Positions 9,522 through 18,986 of a stretch of DNA of 38,121 nucleotides are shown here, piece after piece. This stretch comes from Prochlorococcus sp. AG-347-G20 (lineage in GTDB: Bacteria; Cyanobacteriota; Cyanobacteriia; PCC-6307; Cyanobiaceae): positions 1-38,121 of the forward strand of contig QCBJ01000011.1 of NCBI GenBank assembly GCA_003281645.1, written 5' to 3'. A program made the position numbers and the translations under genes. Position 1 is the first letter of the stretch; the number at the start of each line of letters is the position of its first letter. The notes beneath the pieces were generated by a model that ran no database searches, was not told the origin of the DNA, and saw only the letters and a program-made list of their open reading frames with translations.

Positions 9522-10214
9522 ATGCAAGAAAAACCTTCATCTTCCGAGAAAATATTTAACCTCGATAATCAAGCAAATAAACTTGGAATGGGAGGTAAAT
9601 TATCACCGGAAAGCGATGAGAGCTCATATAAGAAAAGAATGCAGCAAAGAAAAGATATTCAAGCCGAAAGACTACAAATTAGAAAAACAAAAAAAGGTTT
9701 ATTGATTGTTTTTACAGGAAATGGTAAAGGCAAGACAACTGCATCTTTAGGAATGGCTTTAAGGACGATAGGGCATGGCTATAAAGTAGCAATAATTCAA
9801 TTTATCAAAGGAGGCTGGATCACTGGAGAAGAAAAAGCACTTAAAAACTTGTCTTCAAACATATCTTGGCATGCATTAGGAGAGGGATTTACTTGGGAAA
9901 CACAAGACAGAATAAGAGATGAAAAATTAGTTCAAGAGGCTTGGCAACTAGCCAAAAAATACATTAAAAACGAATCTTATAAACTTATCATTCTTGATGA
10001 AATTAATATTGCGACAAAACTTGGTTATCTTTCACCCGAAGAAATAATCACTTTTTTAAAAAGCTTAAAAAATAGAAAAAATCATATTGTTTTAACTGGA
10101 AGGGGAGCATCTGATTCAATTATCAATTGCGCTGATCTTGTTACAGAGATGAAACTAATAAGACATCCATTTAAAGAACAAGGAATAAAAGCACAAAAGT
10201 GTATTGAATTTTAG
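9522..10214 (+). CDS. cobO: Cob(I)alamin adenosyltransferase, CobO/BtuR type
   Basis: This 230-residue enzyme transfers the adenosyl group of ATP to the cobalt of corrinoids to form adenosylcobalamin precursors. The family's modified P-loop GNGKGKTT occupies residues 66-73, and the LDEINIA segment supplies the acidic metal/ATP contact. The first ~55 residues are a charged extension containing the family's KxRMxxRK element. The start ATG at 9522 follows AAGGGT by a few bases. The gene sits 34 bp after the recombinase. Together with cobK at 26450-27247 it shows that this organism makes or remodels corrinoids. Confidence 0.93.
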   Translation: MQEKPSSSEKIFNLDNQANKLGMGGKLSPESDESSYKKRMQQRKDIQAERLQIRKTKKGLLIVFTGNGKGKTTASLGMALRTIGHGYKVAIIQFIKGGWITGEEKALKNLSSNISWHALGEGFTWETQDRIRDEKLVQEAWQLAKKYIKNESYKLIILDEINIATKLGYLSPEEIITFLKSLKNRKNHIVLTGRGASDSIINCADLVTEMKLIRHPFKEQGIKAQKCIEF

Positions 10215-10340
10215 TTTAAGTAAATTATTTTTAAATTTTCTTTAGGCAGGTTTAGAAATGTTTAAAGACGCAAGCAATATCTGAACAAAAAATAAATTTG
10301 GTGCATTTACTTGCTAAGGTCTTAAAAGTACAATTATTGA

Positions 10341-11045
10341 ATGACTTACAAAAGAGTTCTCTTAAAACTTAGTGGTGAAGCACTAATGGGCGAAAAACCT
10401 TATGGTATCGATCCTGCTATAGTTCAGTCAATTGCAGAGGATGTTTCAAAAGTAGTCGAAAATAATGTACAACTTGCAATAGTTGTTGGTGGTGGAAACA
10501 TTTTTAGGGGGCTTAAAGGATCTGCAGACGGGATGGATCGCGCGACGGCTGATTATGTAGGGATGCTAGCAACAGTAATGAACGCAATTTCACTTCAAGA
10601 TGGTCTTGAGAGAGTGGGAGTTGCAACCAGAGTGCAAACAGCAATCGAAATGCAGGAAATTGCCGAACCCTACATAAGAAGAAGAGCCATGCGACACCTA
10701 GAAAAAGGTAGAGTTGTAGTTTTTGGAGGTGGATGCGGAAATCCATTTTTTACAACTGATACTACGGCAGCTTTGAGGGCCGCAGAGATAAACGCTGAAG
10801 TTGTTATGAAGGCTACTAAAGTTGATGGTGTATATGATCGTGATCCTAATCAATTTAAAGATGCAAAAAAATATTCCTCTCTCAGTTATCAGCAAGTTCT
10901 TAGTGATGAAATTGCAGTAATGGATAGTACTGCGATTGCACTTTGCAAAGATAATAATATCCCAATTATGGTTTTTGATATATTCAAAAAAGGGAACATT
11001 TCTAAAGCTGTTGCTGGTGAGCCAATAGGCTCTTTAATTAGTTAG
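10341..11045 (+). CDS. pyrH: UMP kinase
   Basis: This 234-residue hexameric amino-acid-kinase-fold enzyme phosphorylates UMP to UDP for RNA, DNA and nucleotide-sugar synthesis. The signature segments are KLSGEALMG (residues 9-17), [10 protein letters not shown] (about 48-57), the [20 protein letters not shown] block and the [13 protein letters not shown] loop near 160. It heads a cluster with frr, 21 bp downstream, and the FAD reductase. The pyrH-frr neighbourhood is widely conserved in bacteria. A 126-bp spacer after cobO probably holds its promoter, though no clean -35/-10 pair could be picked. Confidence 0.97.
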   Translation: MTYKRVLLKLSGEALMGEKPYGIDPAIVQSIAEDVSKVVENNVQLAIVVGGGNIFRGLKGSADGMDRATADYVGMLATVMNAISLQDGLERVGVATRVQTAIEMQEIAEPYIRRRAMRHLEKGRVVVFGGGCGNPFFTTDTTAALRAAEINAEVVMKATKVDGVYDRDPNQFKDAKKYSSLSYQQVLSDEIAVMDSTAIALCKDNNIPIMVFDIFKKGNISKAVAGEPIGSLIS

Positions 11046-11066
11046 AGATCATTTTATTTTTTAATT

Positions 11067-11615
11067 ATGAAAGAAAAAGAAATTCAAGAAAATATGAATA
11101 AAAGTATTGAAGCCACACAAAGAAACTTTAATACAATCAGGACAGGCAGAGCTAATGCTTCCTTGTTAGACAGAGTAAGTGTTGAGTACTACGGAGCAGA
11201 AACACCAATCAAATCGCTTGCCACTATAAGCACTGTTGATTCGCAAACAATTTCAATACAACCTTTCGATATTTCATGTTTGCAAGCGATAGAGAAATCT
11301 ATTTCAATGAGTGATTTAGGTATTACTCCAAATAATGATGGGAAAGTAATAAGAATAAATGTTCCTCCTTTAACAGAAGAAAGAAGAAAAGAATTTTGTA
11401 AATTAGCCTCTAAATATGCAGAGGAAGGAAAAGTAGCTTTGAGAAATATCAGAAGAGATGCTGTTGATAAAGAAAAAAAAGACGAAAAAGATGGCCTTAT
11501 TTCTATTGACGAATCGAGAGATAATCAATCTGAAATTCAGAAAATTACTGATAAATATATTGCCTTAATAGAAACTAAATTGTCTGAAAAAGAAAAGGAA
11601 ATTCTAAAAGTTTGA
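11067..11615 (+). CDS. frr: Ribosome recycling factor
   Basis: This 182-residue protein has the normal RRF length. It works with EF-G to split post-termination ribosomes. The N-terminal helix carries the FNTIRTGRA signature, the [14 protein letters not shown] block leads into the small domain, and the [11 protein letters not shown] motif and long C-terminal helix follow. It is co-directional with pyrH. Its TGA stop overlaps the TTG start of the next gene, so the three genes probably form one operon. Confidence 0.97.
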   Translation: MKEKEIQENMNKSIEATQRNFNTIRTGRANASLLDRVSVEYYGAETPIKSLATISTVDSQTISIQPFDISCLQAIEKSISMSDLGITPNNDGKVIRINVPPLTEERRKEFCKLASKYAEEGKVALRNIRRDAVDKEKKDEKDGLISIDESRDNQSEIQKITDKYIALIETKLSEKEKEILKV

Positions 11616-12745
11616 TAGAATTTGACGTTGTAATAATTGGTGGAGGTTTATCAGGATCTTCAACCGCTCTTAACTTAATAAAGAAAGGGTATTCTGTTTT
11701 AATTATCGAAAAAGAAAAATACCAAGATTACAAACCATGTGCAGGTGGGATGGCATCTTCAATGCAAAGATTTCTTCCTTTAGATATAAAAGATGCCATA
11801 GCTTCAAAAATTAAGAATGTTGAATTCAGATGGAAGGCTACAGATAATGTAACTGCTGATCTGACTGGTGAATCCCCATTTTGGATTATTAAAAGAGAGA
11901 AACTTGATCAATTATTACTTGATGAGTCCTTAAGTAATGGAGCTCAGATAATGAGACCATTATTGATAGAAAAAATCATAAAAAAAAATGATAAATGGGA
12001 AATTACTTGCGATAATAAAATAAAATATATTTCAGAATTTCTTGTAATTGCTGATGGGTCCCAATCGAAATGGGCAAGTTTTTTCAATTTAGGGCCAAGA
12101 AAACCAAAATTTGCGAACACAATCTCATTAAGATTGAAAGGATTAGGTGAAATACCTAGAGATGCAGTTAGATTTGAGTTTGGATTTATAAAATATGGTT
12201 TTGCATGGGCGTTCCCCCTTAGAGAAAGCTTAAATATCGGTTTAGGTACTTTTATAAATAATGGTCTTCTAGAAAATCAGGCTATAAATAAACAAGTAAT
12301 AAGAAGCTTTGGTTTTGATGATTTTCCTCACAAAACAATTAGTAAGAAACTGAGAATATGGAATGGCTTCCACTCAATAAATGGTGACAAAGTTTTAGCT
12401 GTTGGAGATGCAGCATCTCTATGTGATCCATTTTTAGCTGAAGGAATTAGACCATCTTTAATTAGCAGTTTTTATGCTTCAGAATACATAGATCAGTGCC
12501 TATCAACAAAAGCAGATGATTTAAATCTTTATACAAAAAAAATTAATGACATTTGGGGGAAATCAATGGCTTGGGGTAGGAGAATAGCCCAAGTATTTTA
12601 TAGATTTCCCAGAACTGGATACCAATTAGGTGTCAAAAGAAAAACAGCACCTAAACGTATCGCTCAAATATTATCAGGAGAAATGAGTTATGAAGATATT
12701 GCAAAAAGAGTTATCAGAAGACTTTTAACAAAAAGTGGAACTTAA
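11612..12745 (+). CDS. FAD-dependent oxidoreductase of the geranylgeranyl-reductase family
   Basis: This 377-residue flavoprotein has an N-terminal dinucleotide fold ([14 protein letters not shown], residues 6-19), the CAGG substrate-site segment (about 43-46) typical of geranylgeranyl reductases, and the second FAD motif [18 protein letters not shown] near residue 260. The family reduces isoprenoid chains in chlorophyll, tocopherol or lipid synthesis. This is a ChlP-related paralogue, not clearly ChlP itself, so the substrate is uncertain. The start is TTG, overlapping the frr stop as TTGA, which implies translational coupling. Loss of one or more prenyl double bonds is the inferred chemistry. 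Confidence 0.85.
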   Translation: MIEFDVVIIGGGLSGSSTALNLIKKGYSVLIIEKEKYQDYKPCAGGMASSMQRFLPLDIKDAIASKIKNVEFRWKATDNVTADLTGESPFWIIKREKLDQLLLDESLSNGAQIMRPLLIEKIIKKNDKWEITCDNKIKYISEFLVIADGSQSKWASFFNLGPRKPKFANTISLRLKGLGEIPRDAVRFEFGFIKYGFAWAFPLRESLNIGLGTFINNGLLENQAINKQVIRSFGFDDFPHKTISKKLRIWNGFHSINGDKVLAVGDAASLCDPFLAEGIRPSLISSFYASEYIDQCLSTKADDLNLYTKKINDIWGKSMAWGRRIAQVFYRFPRTGYQLGVKRKTAPKRIAQILSGEMSYEDIAKRVIRRLLTKSGT

Positions 12746-12769
12746 TTATTTTTCAATTCAAACTTTAAT

Positions 12770-13771
12770 TTAGTTGGCAGAAATCAATTTATGATTTTTA
12801 ATCTCTGAATATCTCTTTAGTAGCAGCTCTTCCAATTCTTCTATAGCCTTACTGAATCCAGTGATACCTTCGCTAAGCTTTTCACTTGCCATTTGATCTT
12901 CTAACATACTTAATCTGAAATCTTTTTCTTCAAATTCGTAGTCAATAGAATTATTTATTTGGTTATTTACATCTAATTTTCTAACTAACTCTCCTTTTTC
13001 TTTTTTCAGTTCCTCAAGAAATTTTGGTGCGATTGTTAAAAGATCGCAACCTGCTAATTCTTTTATTTCATCAAGATTTCTAAAACTCGCTCCCATTACT
13101 TCTGTCTTGAATCCCTTTTCTTTAAAGTACTTGTATATTTGTGTAACCGAAATAACACCAGGGTCTTCAGCACCATCAAAACTAGTTTTACCAGTTTTTG
13201 CTTTATGCCAATCCAATATACGGCCCACGAATGGAGAAATTAGAGTTATCTTTGCATTAGCACAAGTTACCGCTTGGCAGAAGTTAAAAAGTAAAGTTAA
13301 GTTGCACTTAATACCCTCTTTTTCCAAAATTTCAGCTGCCTTAATTCCCTCCCAAGTTGCGGCAATCTTAATCAAAATTCTTTCCTTTTCAATTCCAAAA
13401 TTTTTGTAAAGATTGATCAATTTTCTCGCTTTTTCTACTGTAGCTTCGGTATCAAAGCTCAATCTTGCATCAACTTCTGTAGATACGCGCCCTGAAATAA
13501 TTTTCAATATTTCTTTTCCAAAAAATACTGAAACTTGGTCAACAGTTTCTTTGATTAATTCAATTTCAGAGAATCCTTGGGGCAATGCATTTTCTGAATT
13601 TTCTAAAGCTTTATCAATTAATTTCACATAATCAGGGTTCTTAGCAGCAGCAAGAATTAGGGAAGGATTGGTGGTGGCGTCCCTTGGTTGAAATGTTTTT
13701 ATCGAATCTAAATCTCCAGTATCAGCAACAACAACGGTCATTGAGGACAATTGTTCTAAAATTGATTTCAT
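12770..13771 (-). CDS. tal: Transaldolase
   Basis: This 333-residue class I transaldolase (TalB type) moves a dihydroxyacetone unit between sedoheptulose-7-phosphate and glyceraldehyde-3-phosphate in the pentose phosphate pathway, important for dark carbon metabolism in cyanobacteria. The Schiff-base lysine is K135 in [19 protein letters not shown] (31-38) and the NLTLLFN strand also match. It is full length, without the C-terminal EF-hand extension found in some freshwater cyanobacterial versions as I recall them. It follows ftsI with 90 bp between, a spacer holding a perfect dyad and an (AT)n tract. Confidence 0.95.
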   Translation of the reverse strand: MKSILEQLSSMTVVVADTGDLDSIKTFQPRDATTNPSLILAAAKNPDYVKLIDKALENSENALPQGFSEIELIKETVDQVSVFFGKEILKIISGRVSTEVDARLSFDTEATVEKARKLINLYKNFGIEKERILIKIAATWEGIKAAEILEKEGIKCNLTLLFNFCQAVTCANAKITLISPFVGRILDWHKAKTGKTSFDGAEDPGVISVTQIYKYFKEKGFKTEVMGASFRNLDEIKELAGCDLLTIAPKFLEELKKEKGELVRKLDVNNQINNSIDYEFEEKDFRLSMLEDQMASEKLSEGITGFSKAIEELEELLLKRYSEIKNHKLISAN

Positions 13772-13811
13772 ATCTAGATAATCATATATATATATAAACT
13801 AGCTTTTATTC

Positions 13812-13827
13812 CTGATGAAATCATCAG
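13812..13827. repeat. 16-bp perfect dyad upstream of tal
   Basis: CTGATGAAATCATCAG is a perfect dyad (7-bp arms around AA), lying 41-56 bases before the tal ATG in the 90-bp ftsI-tal spacer. An (AT)6A tract at 13784-13796 lies between it and tal. No T-run follows on the transcribed strand, so it does not look like a terminator; an operator is possible. Confidence 0.45.
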
Positions 13828-13861
13828 ATAATGTGCTAAATATTTATATTATCGAAAAATT

Positions 13862-15613
13862 TTAGGGTTTTTTAACAATCATTCCCTGATCTTTGATATT
13901 GGGAGGTATTTTTTCAATTACTATCAAACTCTCGATAATTTCTTTCGCAACTGGTACAGCAACAGTTGAACCATATGCATAAGATTGAGATGGCTCATCA
14001 ACGACAACTAAGACAGCATATTTCGGGTCATTAACTGGTAAGGTCGCCACAAAACTGCAAACTTTTTTACTTGTATAGGAACCATTTATGGCTTTTTGGG
14101 AAGTGCCCGTTTTTCCCGCTATCCTATATCCCTCGATTTTCACTCCAGATCCACTACCTTTATCTACTACGCTCTCCATCCATTCAAGAACAGTTTTAGA
14201 GACTTCGTGTGAAAAGAATTGTTTTTTTTGATTTTTATTAACTCTTTCTTTGAAATTTGAGGTTACATGAGGAGTAACTTCAAAACCACCATTTGCTAAA
14301 GCCGCATGAAGTTGAACCAATTTAAGTGGCGAGATTGAGAACCCTTTACCAAAAGAAGTTACGGCAGGCTCAATTGATTGGTTTACGAATAAATCTTTTC
14401 TTTTTAGTTGGCCAGCAGTTGATTCAGATAAGTCAGTCTCTAAATTTTTATTTATACCTAAATTTTTTAGCCAATCCCAATAAATTGTAGGGTCTAAATT
14501 TTGCATTATTTTTACCATCCCAACATTACTTGAAACCTGCAATACTTTTGGATAGTCAATGTATCCGTTACCTTTTTTATCCCAATTAGAAAGTGTCCAT
14601 CCTCCAACATTAATCTTTCCAATATCTTCAACTAATCCATCTTTCTGAATAATTTTTTCTTCTAAAGCTAAGGCAAGATTAATTGGTTTAAAAGTTGAGC
14701 CAGGCTCAAATAAATCTTGAGAATACCAACCTCTAAAGAGCTCAGAATTATACTGCCAAAATTTATTTGGATTATATGACGGGAATGTAACCAAAGAAAG
14801 AATCCGACCATTATTAACATCCATAACTATGGCAAATCCCTTCTTTGCTTTCCATTTGATTACTTGTTTGGATAATGCATTGAATGACGCTTTCTGTAAT
14901 TTTGAGTCTATAGTTAGGCCTAACCTTTTGTAATCAGAAATAAAATCACCTGGAGCTGAATTATCCGGTAGAGGAGTTCCGTCTCCTCCTCTTTTTATTA
15001 AATTACTTTTATTAAAAACTTTAATTTGATTATCTAAATAAAGCTCTAAACCTGCTGAGGCCTTATTCTCATCATTAACAAAACCTACAAGATTAGAGTA
15101 AAGCTCCCCTTGTGGATAATATCTCTGCGAATATTTAAACAAATCAAGTCCGCTTATTTGAAGGTTCTTAATCTTTTCTGCCTTTTCTTCAGAAATTCTA
15201 TCCAAAAGCTTGATACCACTCTTTTTTTTATTAAATTTCCCCAAAAGTATTTCATCATTAATATTCAAGATAGGTGACAATCTTTTTGTAACTTCTTCAA
15301 TACTGCGAACTTTATTTATTGAGTCACCAGGAAAATTAAAATATTTTGGATGGGCCCATAATTTATAGAGCGGTTTATCGTAAGCAATTAGTCTATTATT
15401 TCTATCAACAATTGATCTCCTTTTTTTTAAGGAGTTAGTTTTAGAAGACTGTATTGATCTAGCTTTTCTTTGCAAATCAGAGGCATTAAAGACCTGCAAT
15501 TTAACTAACCTACCAAATAAACAAAATATTAATAACAAACTAAAAAAATAGAGGAATTTAAATCTTTTTTTATCAAGGGGTATTAAACGAACAATTTTTT
15601 TGTATTTTTTCAT
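13862..15613 (-). CDS. ftsI: Septal peptidoglycan transpeptidase (class B PBP)
   Basis: FtsI cross-links septal peptidoglycan at the division site. The 583-residue protein has a short cytoplasmic N-terminus and one membrane helix (about 21-38), a pedestal domain with RRSIVDRNN near residue 67, and a transpeptidase domain with S306-xx-K309 (GSTFK), S361-S362-N363 and K501-T-G. All catalytic residues are present. The frame opens at a TTG one codon earlier; I chose the ATG at 15613, which shares its A with the upstream stop (TGATG). This tight junction links it to the FtsL-like gene. Tal follows downstream. Confidence 0.95.
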   Translation of the reverse strand: MKKYKKIVRLIPLDKKRFKFLYFFSLLLIFCLFGRLVKLQVFNASDLQRKARSIQSSKTNSLKKRRSIVDRNNRLIAYDKPLYKLWAHPKYFNFPGDSINKVRSIEEVTKRLSPILNINDEILLGKFNKKKSGIKLLDRISEEKAEKIKNLQISGLDLFKYSQRYYPQGELYSNLVGFVNDENKASAGLELYLDNQIKVFNKSNLIKRGGDGTPLPDNSAPGDFISDYKRLGLTIDSKLQKASFNALSKQVIKWKAKKGFAIVMDVNNGRILSLVTFPSYNPNKFWQYNSELFRGWYSQDLFEPGSTFKPINLALALEEKIIQKDGLVEDIGKINVGGWTLSNWDKKGNGYIDYPKVLQVSSNVGMVKIMQNLDPTIYWDWLKNLGINKNLETDLSESTAGQLKRKDLFVNQSIEPAVTSFGKGFSISPLKLVQLHAALANGGFEVTPHVTSNFKERVNKNQKKQFFSHEVSKTVLEWMESVVDKGSGSGVKIEGYRIAGKTGTSQKAINGSYTSKKVCSFVATLPVNDPKYAVLVVVDEPSQSYAYGSTVAVPVAKEIIESLIVIEKIPPNIKDQGMIVKKP

Positions 15614-16041
15614 CAATATCCCCTTTGATATTTGCTATCGCTAAAACCTTCAATGAAGGTACTGAAATTTTTCCTAAATAAACTTTCTTTTTTTTCTGTA
15701 ATTTTATCTAGATAGATTAAATCTTCAGGTTTAGTTTTTCTATAAATATTGAGAGACTCAAGTTCACTAATATAAAATTCCTCAATTTTTGAAACATAAT
15801 CAATAAGATTATTATTGATAGCTCTTGTTTTAGATAAGGTTTTATATGTATTTGACCATTTCCTTTGGCTATCAAAAGATAAGAAAAATAAGAAAAAAAT
15901 TAATACTGATATAGAAATATTAATGGTGTCGAAAATTTGATGTATTAATTTGATATTGATTATGAATATTTTTTCAGAATTTTTTTTACTTTCATTTGAA
16001 ACTCTTTTTTTTAAATTAAGTTGATTCCCATAAGGTTTCAT
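15613..16041 (-). CDS. Small bitopic membrane protein, candidate FtsL-like divisome subunit
   Basis: This 142-residue protein has no family I recognise with certainty. It has a basic cytoplasmic N-terminus (1-37, rich in Lys and Asn), a single hydrophobic helix (about 38-56) and an external segment predicted to be helical and coiled-coil-like (about 58-95), followed by a short charged tail. That is the topology and size of FtsL/DivIC. The gene lies directly upstream of ftsI with a one-base TGATG overlap, the place FtsL holds in many bacteria. The FtsL assignment is inference from architecture and position; the sequence itself is divergent and AT-driven in composition. Confidence 0.6.
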   Translation of the reverse strand: MKPYGNQLNLKKRVSNESKKNSEKIFIINIKLIHQIFDTINISISVLIFFLFFLSFDSQRKWSNTYKTLSKTRAINNNLIDYVSKIEEFYISELESLNIYRKTKPEDLIYLDKITEKKESLFRKNFSTFIEGFSDSKYQRGY

Positions 16042-16126
16042 CTATGAGTTATTTTTTAAATGAAAGAGGTATTATTAATTAAATAAACATCTTTTTGTTT
16101 GATTCGCAAGTAAGAAAATAAATTCT

Positions 16127-17488
16127 TTATGTCCTTAATAAGAACAAATTTAAGAAAGTCAATCCATTCCATAAAGAATGCATAATCACTGAAGAAAACA
16201 AACTCCCTGAAGCAATTCTTGTAATTCCTAATCCAATCCCTAGAACAAATAATGGAGGCATTTCACCCAGACTTAAGTGGGCTAAGGCAAAGATAAAAGC
16301 TGAAATTATGATGCCCGGAATCACTCCAAAATCTCTTGAAAGAGTTGGTAGTAGAATACCTCGAAATATAATCTCCTCAAATAGAGGAGCTAATAGAGTT
16401 GTTGTTACAAATAATAGAAAAAATGATAAGTAATTATTATTATTAAGAACAATTTCCAGCAATGGATTACTACCATTTTGATTATCGATCAGACTATTCA
16501 TAATTAGAGAGATCAATAAAACAAAAGGAACAATTGTTAACCAACCTTGAATTCCCTGAATAATTGCATATTTTATTGGCAAGAAATTAAACTGTAAATA
16601 ATCCTTTTTAAAAGTAAATTCCCCATTTAAGGATTTAATTTGATAAAAAACTATCCATAATGGAGGAATAGCCATAAAAAGATATCCAAAGAAAATTTTT
16701 AAAGATTGAGACAATTCATTAGAGATATTTTTAGAAAAAAGTTCGACCAAACTGATAGAAAATAAAGGTGATACCACTTCTCCTAAAACAACAAATCCAC
16801 CTGAAATTAATAAAACCATATCTATTAATTCTAAATCTAAGGATTTAACTTCTTTCCAACCAAACTTTTTCAAAGATATAGTTTTCCATAATATTTTTAA
16901 AGCCAGAATAGAGCCAATAAGTATTGTTAAAAGTGGTATAAGTCTTATGGCTAATATTTTAAAAAACATTTTGCTTGAAAATGATTTTGTTATTAATGAA
17001 CTATCGTCAAAATCAAATTTTCTGCCTAAAAGGTGATATAAAAATCTATCGCCTTTAAATAAATCAAATTTTTCAGAATTTACTTTATATGAATTATTAT
17101 TAGATTTTTTTTCTATCTCATCAATCAGAAATTTATAGTTTTTATCTTCAAAATCTTTGGATATATTTTTATAAATTAAAGGATCATTTGATTCTGAAGT
17201 AATTATTCGAATTAATTTATTTCTTTCTGTTAGCTCTTCAAATGTGACATCAGAGAGTGATTTATTTATTTGATCAACAGGATCATTAATGATAAAAAAT
17301 TTTTTAAGATTTACAGGTATTGATTGGACAGATAATTCAGCAATTTCTTGCTCTTTTTGACTAATATCAAATGAAACAGATGGTCTATTTAAACTGTCTC
17401 TTAATCCTTGTTGCCACACAAAAAAAGTTATGACGATAGAAATAAAAGCTAAAATGAGTTTTGACTTAGAAGTATTTTTAAAGATCAT
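16127..17488 (-). CDS. CPBP (CAAX/Rce1-type) intramembrane metalloprotease
   Basis: This 453-residue multi-pass protein has its CPBP/Abi domain in the C-terminal half (about 310-450). The glutamate pair and Arg are E371-E372 and R376 (FEEIIFRG), then H404 (FALAHLS) and H437/N441 (HSLWNG), a complete active site. After a first helix (10-24), residues 25-175 form a large hydrophilic domain, probably outside the cytoplasm, that typical CPBP proteins lack. It is followed by several helices. Substrates are unknown; relatives process bacteriocins, prenylated proteins or act in plastid development. The next gene downstream on this strand is the FtsL-like one, 85 bp away. Confidence 0.9.
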   Translation of the reverse strand: MIFKNTSKSKLILAFISIVITFFVWQQGLRDSLNRPSVSFDISQKEQEIAELSVQSIPVNLKKFFIINDPVDQINKSLSDVTFEELTERNKLIRIITSESNDPLIYKNISKDFEDKNYKFLIDEIEKKSNNNSYKVNSEKFDLFKGDRFLYHLLGRKFDFDDSSLITKSFSSKMFFKILAIRLIPLLTILIGSILALKILWKTISLKKFGWKEVKSLDLELIDMVLLISGGFVVLGEVVSPLFSISLVELFSKNISNELSQSLKIFFGYLFMAIPPLWIVFYQIKSLNGEFTFKKDYLQFNFLPIKYAIIQGIQGWLTIVPFVLLISLIMNSLIDNQNGSNPLLEIVLNNNNYLSFFLLFVTTTLLAPLFEEIIFRGILLPTLSRDFGVIPGIIISAFIFALAHLSLGEMPPLFVLGIGLGITRIASGSLFSSVIMHSLWNGLTFLNLFLLRT

Positions 17489-17604
17489 AATTTATTATAT
17501 TTTTGAGAACTATAGTTAGTTATCATTGAATTTCCTTATATTTATGTATCTATTTTAATCACGCCATGAGATGATTAAATTATCTTGATTTTCAAATTTA
17601 TATA

Positions 17605-18933
17605 ATGGCTATAAGATTAGTTTTAGTTAGACATGGACTAAGCAGTTTCAATGCAAAAGGATTAATTCAAGGAAGAACAGACGATTCATTATTAACTGAT
17701 GAAGGATACGAACAAGCCCAAAAAGCAGGAAAAGCATTATCAAAAATAAACTTCGATAGAATCTATTCCTCCCCACTTGTCAGAGCGGCAGAGACTGCAA
17801 AAACAATTAAAAAGACCTTCAATAAAGAACAAAATATTGTATTCGACGATAATTTGCTAGAGGTAGATCTTAGTGAATGGTCTGGTCTGAAAATTGATGA
17901 AATAAAAAAGAAATTTCCAGAAATTTACCCTATATGGAAAAATGATCCAGAAAATCTTATCTTAAAAAGAAATAATAATAAAACTTATAAACCAATTCAA
18001 GAGTTATTTTTTCAAGCAACAAATTTTGTAGAAGATATTTTAAAAATTTATCTAGACAAAGATGATGTAAATATTTTGGTTGTTGGACATAATGCAATCC
18101 TCAGATGTTTAATACTCATCTTATTAGGAAAGCCTAAGCAAGGTTTTAGAAAAATAAGATTAGAAAATGCTTCTTTCTCGATTCTCAATATTTCAAAGAA
18201 AGATAACTCTTTTAAGACTCAAATTGAATGCTTAAATCAAACTTCCCATCTTAATAAAAATATTCCAAATAAAATTGGAGATTCCAGAATATTTCTTATA
18301 AGGCATGGTGAAACTAACTGGAACAAAGAAGGTAGATTTCAAGGTCAAATTGATATCCCTTTAAACGAAAACGGAAAAGATCAAGCTAGAAAGACTTTTG
18401 AATATTTGAGAAATATTTCTTTCAATAAGGCATTTTCAAGTTCAATGCATAGGCCTTATGAAACTGCACAAATAATCCTTCAAAATAACAAAGATTTAAA
18501 AATTGAGAAAATAGATTCACTTGTAGAAATCAGTCACGGATTATGGGAGGGTAAATTGGAAGCAGAAATTAGAGAAGAGTGGCCTGCTTTACTAAAAAAT
18601 TGGCATGATAAACCTGAAGAAGTAATAATGCCCGAAGGTGAATGTATAAAAGATGTATCAGAAAGGTCAGTAGAAGCTTTTGAGAAAATTTGTTTATCTC
18701 AAAGGGATAATGATCAAACCCTCATGGTTGCTCATGATGCAGTCAATAAAACTCTTATTTGTAATATCCTTGGGATTAATTATTCAAATATTTGGATGAT
18801 AAAACAGGGTAATGGCGGCATAACTATATTTGATCTTTTTAATGATCCCAATAAGCCCCCTGTGATTAGCGCTCTTAATATTACAACACACCTAGGGGGA
18901 ATACTTGATTCAACTGCTTCAGGAGCACTTTAA
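17605..18933 (+). CDS. Two-domain histidine phosphatase (phosphoglycerate-mutase family)
   Basis: This 442-residue protein is two histidine-phosphatase domains in tandem. Domain 1 (1-200) has R9-H10-G11, E87 and H162 (VVGHN). Domain 2 (225-415) has R233-H234-G235, E308 and H377 (VAHDA). Both active sites look complete, so neither half is merely structural. The family includes cofactor-dependent phosphoglycerate mutases and many phosphatases such as phosphoserine phosphatase; the substrates of this duplicated form cannot be read from sequence. A glycolytic mutase role is possible but unproven. It is divergent from the CPBP protease (116-bp spacer) and convergent with lepB. Confidence 0.9.
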   Translation: MAIRLVLVRHGLSSFNAKGLIQGRTDDSLLTDEGYEQAQKAGKALSKINFDRIYSSPLVRAAETAKTIKKTFNKEQNIVFDDNLLEVDLSEWSGLKIDEIKKKFPEIYPIWKNDPENLILKRNNNKTYKPIQELFFQATNFVEDILKIYLDKDDVNILVVGHNAILRCLILILLGKPKQGFRKIRLENASFSILNISKKDNSFKTQIECLNQTSHLNKNIPNKIGDSRIFLIRHGETNWNKEGRFQGQIDIPLNENGKDQARKTFEYLRNISFNKAFSSSMHRPYETAQIILQNNKDLKIEKIDSLVEISHGLWEGKLEAEIREEWPALLKNWHDKPEEVIMPEGECIKDVSERSVEAFEKICLSQRDNDQTLMVAHDAVNKTLICNILGINYSNIWMIKQGNGGITIFDLFNDPNKPPVISALNITTHLGGILDSTASGAL

Positions 18934-18986
18934 ATTAAGTCTTTTTAAAAATTTGTTTTGATCAAGTCAGATGTAGAAAAAGGGGG

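Noticed and set aside
10215..10340. Cobalamin riboswitch or terminator between cobO and pyrH
   Set aside because: No B12-box-like sequence or GC-rich hairpin with a T-run was found.
13107..13631. Plus-strand frames opposite tal
   Set aside because: Transaldolase occupies the other strand with full catalytic motifs.
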